A stretch of DNA of 34,721 bases from Bacteroidota bacterium (GCA_026391675.1 JAPLDQ010000010.1:1-34721), one strand, 5' to 3'. Positions 22,374-30,107 are shown, counted from the first letter of the stretch. The notes: generated by a model not told the origin, from the sequence alone. Program-made: numbers and translations.

Positions 22374-23591
22374 ATGAACTTATTTAAATTAGTCTGGATT
22401 GAGCTTTGGAATAAAAAGACTCAGCTTATATCCAGCTTGATGGCTATTGTCATTGGAATTGGTGTTATTGTTGGTATTCGTACCATTAATGTATATTCCG
22501 AAAAAGCAGTAGCAGTTAAACTGGATAACCTCGGTGCAAACATACTCGTTTTGCCACAAGCAACAAGCATTGATGATTACTCCACTTCAGACATTGATGC
22601 TCCCACAATTCCAATGGAATATGTTGAAAAAATATTGACATCTGAAATTAAAGGTGTAGATAATTTATCACCAAAATTAACACGTCGTATTACTATTGGT
22701 AATAAAAAATTCGTACTTACCGGTATTCAACCTAAAAATGAGATTGCATCCAAACCATTATGGCAAAATACAGGATTCGGGAAGGAAATACAAGCCAGTT
22801 GTGCACCTTCAACTGCTGAAAACAAAAGCCATGGTTATGAAGATGAAAAACTAAAACGCAAAGGAGTTGACAGTTTGGATTACACCGAATGTTTGCTGGG
22901 TGCTCAGGTAGCAAAAGCACTTAATCTGAAAGTAAAAGATAAACTAAAAATTCAAGACAAAGAACTAACTGTTGCTAAATTACTTGTTGAAACTGGAACC
23001 GTGGATGATGACAGGATATTTGTAAATTTAAAAGCAGCCCAGGAGATTTTAGGCATTAAAGATCAAATCAGTGCCATTGAAATTATGGGTTGCTGCAATG
23101 CCATATCTGATGGTTTGTTAAGTAAACTTCGTAATATTTTACCTGACACAAGGATTACAACCATAGGGCAGATAGTTTCCACTCAGATAGAAACCAATAA
23201 AACGATGAAAAAAACATCAGTTATTTTTCTGATCATCATCCTCTTTGTAGGCAGCATTTCAATCGGAAATTATATGTGGGCCAATGTAAACGAACGCAGA
23301 AAAGAAATAGGAATTTTAAGAATGATTGGGACTTATAAAACTGAAATTTATAAGATTTTATTGGTAAAAGCTTCCATTTTAGGATTGATTGGCGGTATTT
23401 TGGGCTATAGTCTGGGGACCATTGCGGCTTATTATATGGGACCTGCTTTTGCCCAGATTCAAGTTTCAGCAATACCAATATTCCTGCTCTGGTCAGTTTT
23501 GATTTCGATAGGAATTTCTATAACAGGCTCATTGATACCTGCTTATTTTGCAGCTAAATTCGATGCTTTTTCTAATATGCAGGAGGAATAA
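22374..23591 (+). CDS. FtsX/MacB-type ABC transporter permease
   Basis: A 405-residue permease with the MacB topology: one membrane segment (about 20-38), a large periplasmic domain (about 40-280) and three C-terminal membrane segments (about 282-300, 335-360, 370-395). ERRKEIGILRMIGT (311-324) is the FtsX-domain coupling motif. All four Cys of the protein (Cys143, Cys173, Cys240, Cys241) lie in the periplasmic domain, which is unusual and suggests a thiol site facing the periplasm. The ATG at 22374 is preferred to an upstream TTG at 22350 that overlaps the previous gene. MacB-type transporters do not usually move substrates across the inner membrane but drive periplasmic events; the role here is unknown. 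Confidence 0.87.
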   Translation: MNLFKLVWIELWNKKTQLISSLMAIVIGIGVIVGIRTINVYSEKAVAVKLDNLGANILVLPQATSIDDYSTSDIDAPTIPMEYVEKILTSEIKGVDNLSPKLTRRITIGNKKFVLTGIQPKNEIASKPLWQNTGFGKEIQASCAPSTAENKSHGYEDEKLKRKGVDSLDYTECLLGAQVAKALNLKVKDKLKIQDKELTVAKLLVETGTVDDDRIFVNLKAAQEILGIKDQISAIEIMGCCNAISDGLLSKLRNILPDTRITTIGQIVSTQIETNKTMKKTSVIFLIIILFVGSISIGNYMWANVNERRKEIGILRMIGTYKTEIYKILLVKASILGLIGGILGYSLGTIAAYYMGPAFAQIQVSAIPIFLLWSVLISIGISITGSLIPAYFAAKFDAFSNMQEE

Positions 23592-23594
23592 GAT

Positions 23595-24287
23595 ATGGAT
23601 ATAATAAATACTAATAATCTTGGTAAAACCTATCTTCATAAGGATGGGAAAGTTGATGCAATAAAAAATATCACTATTGCTGTTGAAAAAGGCAGTTTTG
23701 TAACGATAACAGGTCCTTCAGGTTCAGGAAAAACAACCTTATTACTGACGCTGGCTGGATTGATTCGGCCGACATCAGGCGCATTCAGCTTTCTTGAAAA
23801 AGAGCTGACCCATGTTCATGACTGTGAACTGGCGCAGTTCCGTAGGAAAAATGTTGGCTTTATTATGCAGAGTTTTGCATTGATACCTTATTTAACAACT
23901 ATACAAAATGTGATGATGCCTCTGGCCTTGAATAAGATTTCAAAGCAAAAACAAAAGGAAATTGCAACTTCAGTTTTGGAAACAGTTGGGTTGGAAAACC
24001 GGTTGAATCATCTGCCCCGTGAACTTTCTGCCGGGCAGCAACAACGGGTGGCTATAGCCAGGGCAATGGTAAATTCACCTTCCCTTATCTTTGCCGATGA
24101 ACCTACCGGAAATCTTGACCCTATGCTTGCTGTTGAGATATTGGATTTCTTAAAGGAAATCAACGAAAAGAATAAAATTACAGTCATAATGGTTACACAT
24201 AGTCCGGTTGCAGCAGCCTATGGCAATGTTAAAATTCACCTGGATAAAGGTGAAATTAAGTCAATCAATGAAAAAATAATAAAATGA
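23595..24287 (+). CDS. ABC transporter ATPase, LolD/MacB type
   Basis: A 230-residue ATP-binding subunit with Walker A GPSGSGKTT (40-48), Q-loop around IMQSFALIPY, signature LSAGQQQRVAIARAM, Walker B LIFADEPTGNLD and the switch His in MVTHSPVAAAYG. It follows the permease by 3 bases and is its obvious partner. Its last four bases overlap the ATG of arsC (ATGA), so translation of arsenate reductase is coupled to it. This ties the ABC transporter to the arsenic response more firmly than mere proximity. Confidence 0.93.
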   Translation: MDIINTNNLGKTYLHKDGKVDAIKNITIAVEKGSFVTITGPSGSGKTTLLLTLAGLIRPTSGAFSFLEKELTHVHDCELAQFRRKNVGFIMQSFALIPYLTTIQNVMMPLALNKISKQKQKEIATSVLETVGLENRLNHLPRELSAGQQQRVAIARAMVNSPSLIFADEPTGNLDPMLAVEILDFLKEINEKNKITVIMVTHSPVAAAYGNVKIHLDKGEIKSINEKIIK

Positions 24288-24703
24288 AAATATTAATATT
24301 ATGTACAGGTAACAGTTGCCGGAGCCAGATGGCCCATGGTTTTATGCAGTCGTTTGATAAAACACTTACGGTTTGTTCAGCAGGAACTGAAGCATCGGGC
24401 AAACTGAATGAGAAAGCAGTAGCCGTGATGAAAGAAATAGGCCTTGATATCAGCCATCATACTTCCGATTCAGTGGATTTATACCTTGATCAGGAATGGG
24501 ATTATGTGATTACCGTTTGCGGTGGTGCCAACGAAAGCTGTCCGGCATTTACGGGAAAAGTTAAACACCGCCTTCATATCGGGTTTGATGACCCAAGTCA
24601 TGCTGAAGGATCAGACGAATTTATATGGAACGAATTCAGAAGGGTTCGTGATGAGATTAAATATGGATTTTATAAATTTTACCAGACAATAAAAATAGCA
24701 TAG
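24284..24703 (+). CDS. arsC: Arsenate reductase, low-molecular-weight phosphatase type
   Basis: A 139-residue reductase converting arsenate to arsenite. The P-loop CTGNSCRS (Cys7, Arg13) binds arsenate, FDDPS (101-105) carries the general acid region, and the redox pair is Cys79 and Cys86 in VCGGANESCP. The spacing of seven matches the Cys82/Cys89 pair of the thioredoxin-linked Staphylococcus enzyme, so reduction by thioredoxin is expected. It overlaps the ATPase gene by four bases and precedes DUF5714 by 6. Its arsenite product is the substrate for ArsM and Acr3 downstream. Confidence 0.96.
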   Translation: MKILILCTGNSCRSQMAHGFMQSFDKTLTVCSAGTEASGKLNEKAVAVMKEIGLDISHHTSDSVDLYLDQEWDYVITVCGGANESCPAFTGKVKHRLHIGFDDPSHAEGSDEFIWNEFRRVRDEIKYGFYKFYQTIKIA

Positions 24704-24709
24704 ACAATA

Positions 24710-25411
24710 ATGGAGCATAAAAGCGGATGTTTGATTTGCGGTAATGAAATCGTTTACCTTCAGTCAAATGAAATAAGTAAATGTGTGTATTGCAACAATG
24801 AATTCAATATCAATGAGCGTTGCGAAGACGGACATTATATCTGTGACAAATGCCATAGTTCCGGTGCTATGGATATCATTTCAGCCTATTGTTTACAGAC
24901 GGCTTCAATTAATCCAGTTGAAATTGCCAATATAATCATGAAGCATCCGGCTGTTAAAATGCACGGACCGGAGCATCATTTTTTGCTTCCGGCTGTAATG
25001 TTATCAGTTTACTACAGAATTACCGGCAATACGGAAGTTTTACCCTTAAAACTTGAAAAAGCAAGAAAAAGAAGTGAAATGATACCCGGAGGATTTTGTG
25101 GCTCTCATGGCAATTGTGGTGCAGCTGTGGGTTCAGGAATATTAATGAGTCTGATAACCGAAGCAACACCCTTATCGAAAAATGAATGGCAATTAAGCAA
25201 TATGGCCACTGCTAAAAGCCTGTATTCCATTGCCATGCATGGTGGTCCCAGATGCTGCAAACGGGATATTTATTTAAGTATCATCGAAACAACCCAATTT
25301 GTAAATGAAAATTTTAAAACTGCTATACCTGTCGATACCGTTATCAGCTGTGAGTTTTATAAATTCAATAAAGAATGCCTTTTTAAAGAATGTGTTTTTT
25401 ATAAAAAATAA
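24710..25411 (+). CDS. DUF5714 family zinc-ribbon protein
   Basis: A 233-residue cytoplasmic protein. An N-terminal zinc ribbon is evident (CLIC at Cys7/Cys10 and CVYC at Cys25/Cys28), followed by another Cys cluster (CEDGHYICDKC). The main part holds HGPEHHFLLPAVML, GGFCGSHGNCGAA and HGGPRCCKRD, all conserved-looking His/Cys/Gly motifs that could build a metal site. I recognise it as DUF5714, of unknown function, which I have seen beside methyltransferase genes. Its position between arsC and arsM suggests a step in arsenic handling or methylation. At least fourteen Cys in 233 residues is high. Confidence 0.82.
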   Translation: MEHKSGCLICGNEIVYLQSNEISKCVYCNNEFNINERCEDGHYICDKCHSSGAMDIISAYCLQTASINPVEIANIIMKHPAVKMHGPEHHFLLPAVMLSVYYRITGNTEVLPLKLEKARKRSEMIPGGFCGSHGNCGAAVGSGILMSLITEATPLSKNEWQLSNMATAKSLYSIAMHGGPRCCKRDIYLSIIETTQFVNENFKTAIPVDTVISCEFYKFNKECLFKECVFYKK

Positions 25412-25436
25412 ATTTAAATCAATATAATAATGTCAA

Positions 25437-26270
25437 ATGGAAAATAACGAATTAAAAGAAATAGTAAAAGAAAAATACGGTGAAATTGCCAATCAGAGTA
25501 AAACAGAGAATGAAAATTCATGTTGTGGTGTGGGTTCCTCATGCTGTTCAGGTGTTGATTATACCATTTTCAGCGAAAATTACAGTGAGCTGCAGGGATA
25601 TAATCCTGATGCCGACCTGGGTCTGGGTTGTGGCATTCCAACTGAATTTGCCCTGATTAAGAAAGGAGATACTGTTGTTGACCTGGGTTCAGGTGCCGGC
25701 AATGATTGTTTTGTTTCCAGGGCTTTGGTGGGTGATACCGGAAAAGTCATAGGCATTGATTTTACTGAAACCATGATAGCAAAAGCCAGAGAAAATGCAG
25801 AAAAATTAGGTTTCAACAATGTCGAATTCCGCTTTGGTGATATCGAAAAAATGCCGCTCACGGCTAATAAAGCTGATGTTGTAATCAGTAATTGTGTGTT
25901 GAATCTTGTGCCCGATAAAAAGAAAGCTTTTGATGAAATTTACAGAATTTTAAAAATTAACGGACATTTTTCGATTTCAGATGTTGTATTGGAGGGAAAA
26001 TTGCCGGTGAAACTGGAACAGGCTGCCGAAATGTATGCCGGCTGTGTGTCCGGAGCCGTTCAGAAACAAGAGTATCTGGATATTATAAAATTCTCCGGGT
26101 TTAAAAATATTAGTGTACAAAAAGAAAAGAAAATTACAATTCCTGATGAAATCCTTTTGAATTATATCTCAAAAAAAGAATTAGAGGAATTAAAACATAA
26201 TAATACAGGTATATACAGTATAACTGTTTATGCTGAGAAGTCGGATTGCAGTAGCAATTGCAACTGCTAA
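25437..26270 (+). CDS. arsM: Arsenite S-adenosylmethionine methyltransferase
   Basis: A 277-residue ArsM converting As(III) to methylated arsenicals, which may leave the cell as gases or through ArsP. The SAM site is DLGSGAGNDCFV (82-93). The three conserved As-binding Cys are Cys65 (LGLGCGIP), Cys153 (ISNCVLNL) and Cys203 (YAGCVSGA). The N-terminus has SCCGVGSSCC (28-37), and the C-terminus ends SDCSSNCNC. The same CCGVxxxCC pattern recurs in the small protein encoded next. It is the last gene of the tightly packed run that starts at 21276. Confidence 0.96.
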   Translation: MENNELKEIVKEKYGEIANQSKTENENSCCGVGSSCCSGVDYTIFSENYSELQGYNPDADLGLGCGIPTEFALIKKGDTVVDLGSGAGNDCFVSRALVGDTGKVIGIDFTETMIAKARENAEKLGFNNVEFRFGDIEKMPLTANKADVVISNCVLNLVPDKKKAFDEIYRILKINGHFSISDVVLEGKLPVKLEQAAEMYAGCVSGAVQKQEYLDIIKFSGFKNISVQKEKKITIPDEILLNYISKKELEELKHNNTGIYSITVYAEKSDCSSNCNC

Positions 26271-26308
26271 AAGAAATCACTATTGACTGATTTAAACATA
26301 TTTTGTTT

Positions 26309-26396
26309 GGGCTAAAGCCCTTGTTTATCAGCATATTCTTAGCCCCGGCCTTAAGGCCAGTGCTAATAAATGTAGCTAATGTAGGACTTTAGTCCT
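26309..26396. repeat. Three interspersed hairpins after arsM
   Basis: GGGCTAAAGCCC (26309-26320), TTAGC...GGCCTTAAGGCC...GCTAA (26339-26365, with a perfect 12 bp palindromic core at 26347-26358) and AGGACTTTAGTCCT (26383-26396) follow each other. All share a CTAAAG or CTTTAG/CCTTAAGG core. They look like copies of a REP-like palindrome common in Bacteroidota. They could attenuate read-through from arsM, but no T-run follows any of them. Confidence 0.7.
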
Positions 26397-26430
26397 GATA
26401 GATAAGCCGGAAAAATAGTGAAAAGGAATA

Positions 26431-26452
26431 ATAAGTTGCATATGTAACTTAT
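26431..26452. promoter_or_regulatory. Palindromic operator candidate before the Cys-rich protein
   Basis: A 22 bp palindrome with core TAAGTTgCATATGtAACTTA and a single mismatched pair (lower case), 42 bases before the ATG at 26495. Length and AT-rich symmetric form resemble ArsR/SmtB family operators. TAGTTTTA about ten bases downstream is a 7 of 8 match to the -7 box. It suggests that the small gene has its own metal-responsive promoter. Confidence 0.5.
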
Positions 26453-26494
26453 TTGTATAGTTTTATTTATTAACAAATTAAAATTCAATAACAA

Positions 26495-26683
26495 ATGGAA
26501 AATGAAAAATTAAATGTCAGCGAAAACGAAAATAATTCAAACGATTTATGTTGCGGAGTAAATACACCCTGTTGCAAAGAAGATGATAACAGTTCATTCA
26601 GCAATAAGATGGCAGAAGTTAAAGTAGCAGAACCAATGGAAGTGAAATCTTCAGGTGGTTGTGGCTGCGGTGGTCATTGCTAA
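26495..26683 (+). CDS. 62-residue Cys-rich protein, ArsM N-terminus-like
   Basis: A small acidic, soluble protein with seven Cys in 62 residues. LCCGVNTPCCKED (18-30; Cys19, 20, 26, 27) has the same CCGVxxxCC pattern as ArsM residues 29-37 and even similar surroundings (ENENS/NSND before it). The C-terminus is SGGCGCGGHC (53-62; Cys56, 58, 62), recalling the Cys tail of the secreted protein at 21628. I know no named family. It could be a metallothionein-like As(III) buffer or a carrier feeding ArsM or Acr3. A modified-peptide precursor is less likely because no maturase gene is nearby. It has its own upstream palindrome and is closed by a strong terminator. Confidence 0.75.
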   Translation: MENEKLNVSENENNSNDLCCGVNTPCCKEDDNSSFSNKMAEVKVAEPMEVKSSGGCGCGGHC

Positions 26684-26739
26684 TCTATAACAAATTATTT
26701 CGTTTAAAATGACAACAAATTTTAAATAATTAATTCCGG

Positions 26740-26777
26740 CTCCTGAGCCTGTTAATACAGGTTCAGGAGTTTTTTTT
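26740..26777 (+). terminator. Strong intrinsic terminator
   Basis: CTCCTGAGCCTGT (26740-26752) pairs with ACAGGTTCAGGAG (26757-26769) over 13 bp including one G-T pair, around a TAAT loop, and is followed by eight T (26770-26777). It ends transcription after the Cys-rich protein gene and separates it from acr3. It is the clearest terminator in the window. Confidence 0.92.
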
Positions 26778-26786
26778 GCGTTAGAT

Positions 26787-26851
26787 AACCGCTTAGCGGC
26801 TATAATGTGTTTTAATTCTAAAAATATTAATTTAAAAGCCGCTTAGCGGTT
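26787..26851. repeat. Pair of CCGCTTAGCGG palindromes before acr3
   Basis: AACCGCTTAGCGGCT (26787-26801) and AGCCGCTTAGCGGTT (26837-26851) are near-exact inverses of each other, 35 bases apart, and each is itself palindromic. The second lies 25 bases before the acr3 ATG. They may be mobile REP-like sequences or form a cruciform or leader hairpin controlling acr3. Confidence 0.75.
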
Positions 26852-26876
26852 CAGCAAAATCATAAATCATAAACAA

Positions 26877-27950
26877 ATGAAAACAAGATTAAAGTTCCTC
26901 GACCGCTACCTTACATTGTGGATATTCCTGGCTATGGCAATCGGAGTGCTTTCAGGCTATTTTTTTCCGGCAATTGCACAATTCTGGGAGTCACTAAAGT
27001 CTTCACCGGAAAGTACAACCAATATTCCAATTGCCATTGGTTTGATAGTAATGATGTTCCCACCGCTGGCAAAAGTAAAATACGAAGAATTGGGTGATGT
27101 TTTCCGCAACTGGAAAGTATTATCTCTCTCGTTAATTCAAAACTGGCTGATAGGTCCTGTGCTGATGTTTGCTTTGGCGATTACATTTTTTAAACTCTTT
27201 CCAGGTGAAAACAATGCCAATCTTCCCTATATGTATGGTATCATCATGATAGGGCTGGCAAGGTGTATAGCCATGGTTATCGTCTGGAACGATCTGGCAA
27301 AAGGGGATACACAATATGCTGCGGGTCTGGTGGCATTTAATTCTATCTTTCAGGTGCTGTTCTTTTCTGTATATGCCTATGTTTTTTTAGCTGTTTTACC
27401 TGCATGGTTTGGCATTCCAACTACTGATGCCGTTGCTAAAATTACCATCGGGCAAATAGCCGAAAGTGTATTCATATATTTAGGAATTCCTTTTATTGCG
27501 GGCTTCTTAACAAGGTTTATCCTGATCAGAGTTAAGGACAAGCAATGGTATCATACTAAATTTATTCCTAAAATCAGTCCGCTTACACTGATTGCGCTGC
27601 TGTTTACCATTATTGTCATGTTCTCTCTCAAGGGCGAATATATTGTTAAGATACCTATGGATGTGGTATTGATTGCCATTCCATTATTAATTTATTTTAT
27701 AATAATGTTTTTCAGCTCATTCTATATGAGCAAAAAAGTAGGTGCCACCTACGGACAATCCGTAACCTTATCTTTTACTGCTGCCAGCAATAATTTTGAA
27801 CTGGCCATAGCAGTAGCCATAGCCATATTCGGCATGAATTCCGGTGAAGCTTTTGCTGCGGTAATTGGCCCTTTGGTTGAGGTTCCTGTAATGATAGCAT
27901 TGGTAAATGCTGCGTTTAGTTTGAAGAAAAAATATTTCGCAACAGAATAG
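26877..27950 (+). CDS. acr3: Arsenite efflux transporter Acr3
   Basis: A 357-residue inner-membrane carrier of the ACR3 family that extrudes arsenite by proton exchange. [15 protein letters not shown] (125-139) contains the essential Cys130, and the C-terminal [12 protein letters not shown] carries the second functional site with Glu. [20 protein letters not shown] is the other family hallmark. Ten membrane segments fit the length. It is separated from the previous gene by a strong terminator, so it needs its own promoter; no exact -7 box is visible in the 100 bases before it. Confidence 0.96.
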   Translation: MKTRLKFLDRYLTLWIFLAMAIGVLSGYFFPAIAQFWESLKSSPESTTNIPIAIGLIVMMFPPLAKVKYEELGDVFRNWKVLSLSLIQNWLIGPVLMFALAITFFKLFPGENNANLPYMYGIIMIGLARCIAMVIVWNDLAKGDTQYAAGLVAFNSIFQVLFFSVYAYVFLAVLPAWFGIPTTDAVAKITIGQIAESVFIYLGIPFIAGFLTRFILIRVKDKQWYHTKFIPKISPLTLIALLFTIIVMFSLKGEYIVKIPMDVVLIAIPLLIYFIIMFFSSFYMSKKVGATYGQSVTLSFTAASNNFELAIAVAIAIFGMNSGEAFAAVIGPLVEVPVMIALVNAAFSLKKKYFATE

Positions 27951-28008
27951 ATTCATGTGAGTTAGAAGTAATTGATGTTAATTTATAACAGACTTACTGA
28001 TATTATTT

Positions 28009-28016
28009 TAACTTTG
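28009..28016 (+). promoter_or_regulatory. -7 promoter box for the second barrel gene
   Basis: TAACTTTG matches TAnnTTTG and lies 40 bases before the ATG at 28057. No -33 TTTG at the usual distance. It suggests the barrel can be expressed apart from acr3. Confidence 0.45.
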
Positions 28017-28056
28017 TAATGAAAATGTTTAATCTGTATAGCATTTTCCAGATAAA

Positions 28057-28980
28057 ATGAGAAGGGGAATTACAGCCATATTTATTTTTATGTTATTTGT
28101 TCATTCAAATGGTTTTGCACAGTATTTTGCTGCCGGCAACCCATTTTTGAGTGATGCCTGGCAATCTATTCCCCGTGATAAAGAAATATTGTTTTCGCTC
28201 AGCTATCAAAACAGTTATTCCAGTCAGTTTTTTAATGAAAATCATATATCAACAGCTGCAAATGCATTGAAAACTGCATCCTATAATTATACAGAGTTTA
28301 CCTCTGCATTTGGATTTACTCCCAAGTTTTCAGTCGGTTTTGAATTGGGCTATTTCTTAAATAAAACCATGACGTATCAGCAGTCAGCTTTAAAATCCTC
28401 CGGATTAGGGGATGTTGTCGTTAATTTTAAATATAATCTGTTTGAAAATAACAGGGCAAAGTTTACCTTGCTGCCGGCTGTTGGGTTTAAACTGCCTGCC
28501 GGTGAATTTGACAAAATAGAAGGGAATACGGTTCTTCCTTTGGCATTGCAGACGTCTTCAGGGAATTTAAAATATTTTGCCAGCATTTATATGAATAAGC
28601 AGATTACCGATAAATTTAATCTGTCAAGTTTTACTATGTTTGAATATGCGCAGCTGATTAATTCAAAATACTTTTATCTTAAATATGGCGACCAATGGAT
28701 GCTGTCATTTTTCGCCAACTATAAACTTTCCTACAAGTTTGCAGCTATCCTTCAGCTCCGTTTCGAAAGTAAGGATAAATCCCGTAAAGAGCTGGATAAG
28801 ATTATTGAGTCGTCCGGTTATGAAATATTTTTTATTTCGCCTCAGCTGAATTTCAATATTAATGAAGATTTCCAACTGTCTGCCTATGTAGATTTGCCTG
28901 TTTACAGGTATTACAATGGTACACAACTGGCTGCAAATTATGCCATTTCGGTTAGATTACTGAAGAAGATAGGATTTTAG
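28057..28980 (+). CDS. Outer-membrane barrel protein ending block B
   Basis: A 307-residue exported protein (signal peptide 1-21, GFAQ) paralogous along its whole length to the barrel at 20235: AGNP after the signal, ELGYFLNKT, GLGDVVVNFKYNLF, LPAGEFD, LQTSSGNLKYFA, IIESSGYEIFFISPQL and VDLPVYRYYNGTQL. It lacks the CC directly after the signal peptide. The last strand (YAISVRLLKKIGF) ends in Phe. Each ars block thus ends with one copy. An outer-membrane role in arsenic export or in repair of envelope damage is possible, but the family function is unknown to me. Confidence 0.78.
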   Translation: MRRGITAIFIFMLFVHSNGFAQYFAAGNPFLSDAWQSIPRDKEILFSLSYQNSYSSQFFNENHISTAANALKTASYNYTEFTSAFGFTPKFSVGFELGYFLNKTMTYQQSALKSSGLGDVVVNFKYNLFENNRAKFTLLPAVGFKLPAGEFDKIEGNTVLPLALQTSSGNLKYFASIYMNKQITDKFNLSSFTMFEYAQLINSKYFYLKYGDQWMLSFFANYKLSYKFAAILQLRFESKDKSRKELDKIIESSGYEIFFISPQLNFNINEDFQLSAYVDLPVYRYYNGTQLAANYAISVRLLKKIGF

Positions 28981-29035
28981 TTCATTTGCTAATATGACTT
29001 TTTAAAGCACATCGGAGGTAAATTATATTACAATT

Positions 29036-29119
29036 TTAGCACAAAGTCACAAAAATAACCTGACAAAATCTACATTAAATTAGGAATAAATCTTAGTGTC
29101 TTAGTGCCTTTGTGGCTAA
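29036..29119. repeat. Inverted repeat between converging genes
   Basis: TTAGCACAAAGTCAC (29036-29050) pairs with GTGCCTTTGTGGCTAA (29104-29119), with single-base bulges, around a 53-base AT-rich loop. It belongs to the family of interspersed phrases (CTTAGTG, CTTTGTGGC) seen in Bacteroidota intergenic DNA. It may act as a weak two-way end signal. Confidence 0.6.
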
Positions 29120-29132
29120 TAGAAAAAACAAA

Positions 29133-30107
29133 TTAATTCTTCGGGTCGTAGAGCTTTTGTTCGGGCTCTCTTTTGGGATTGATGTTGTGAGCAGGTTTTA
29201 AAGGATTACGGGCATCTACATCTTCATGGAAAGTCCATCTGCCGTTTTCAAATATGAAAGCATCGAAAATATTGGTTTCAGGAACATAAAATTGCTTCTG
29301 ACCTTCCAGATTAGGACTTAAAGCGACCAATCTGTCAAAAACTATCATGTGGGTTTTAATCGTGTTTATATTAAAACGCTTGGTTTTGGTGGGCTTTTTG
29401 AGCCGGATTCTTTCCTGATATTGCTGGTCGTCATATTTCAACGTCATGATGGTCTTGGCAGAATACTCAAAAATCATTCTTTTATATTTTTCTTTGCCTT
29501 TTCTGAAAATCGCCAGACCCAAAATAGGTCTGTTGCCTGCACGGAAAGTCAAAACTTCGATTATTTTCTTAAATGACAAGCCATCATTGCCATTCCATCC
29601 CAATAAAGTATAATAATCCAGATCTTCATTCCGGGTATGTATAATTTTATAATACAAAGCCCCGAACCAGTTATTGATATCGCAGGTTTGGAACTCAGCC
29701 GCTATCATTTCACCCGATTTATCGGTCAGCTTAAAGAAATCATAGGATTTTTTCTTATCATTATAGGATTGCATATAACAAAAATAATCGAAAGTGCCGT
29801 CAGTTTTGGATATCACCCAATTGAACATCCTGAATTTTTTATCGTCAGATACTAATTTTGCTAAGGTTTTTATAGAATCGAAAGGATAATTGAATGAATT
29901 TTTAACATATAATGCTTCTTCGAGCAGGCTGCCGAATTTTTCGTTGGCTTCGTATTTTATCCTGTCGCTTTCGCCATTTCGCATCTGAGCTGCATAAACG
30001 GCAAGTGAATCCTCATAATCACCAAAAGTTGCCCTGTCCTGAGAAAAAGAAAATTCTGCAAAAAATACAATAAAGAGTAGATTGATTATGAAGCTCTTTT
30101 TAAACAT
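29133..30107 (-). CDS. Exported hypothetical protein
   Basis: A 324-residue protein with signal peptide (1-22, EFSFSQ). An N-terminal helical part (about 25-90) leads to a mixed alpha/beta body (RMFNWVISKTDGTFDYFCYM, DYYTLLGWNGNDG), and a Pro/Lys-rich tail follows (NPLKPAHNINPKREPEQK). I do not recognise a named family, though such proteins with a YYTLLGWNGND-like core seem conserved in Bacteroidota. The mature protein is probably periplasmic or surface bound. It stands alone on the minus strand and has a well-formed promoter upstream (30175-30205) with a leader of about 60 bases. Confidence 0.8.
   Translation of the reverse strand: MFKKSFIINLLFIVFFAEFSFSQDRATFGDYEDSLAVYAAQMRNGESDRIKYEANEKFGSLLEEALYVKNSFNYPFDSIKTLAKLVSDDKKFRMFNWVISKTDGTFDYFCYMQSYNDKKKSYDFFKLTDKSGEMIAAEFQTCDINNWFGALYYKIIHTRNEDLDYYTLLGWNGNDGLSFKKIIEVLTFRAGNRPILGLAIFRKGKEKYKRMIFEYSAKTIMTLKYDDQQYQERIRLKKPTKTKRFNINTIKTHMIVFDRLVALSPNLEGQKQFYVPETNIFDAFIFENGRWTFHEDVDARNPLKPAHNINPKREPEQKLYDPKN

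Noticed and set aside
26309-26396. Intrinsic terminators after arsM
   Set aside because: The hairpins are sound but none is followed by a T-run; they look like interspersed palindromes, unlike the true terminator at 26740.
26495-26683. Precursor peptide of a radical-SAM modified natural product
   Set aside because: No radical SAM, cyclase, protease or exporter of that kind is encoded nearby; an arsenic-binding role fits the ArsM-like motif better.
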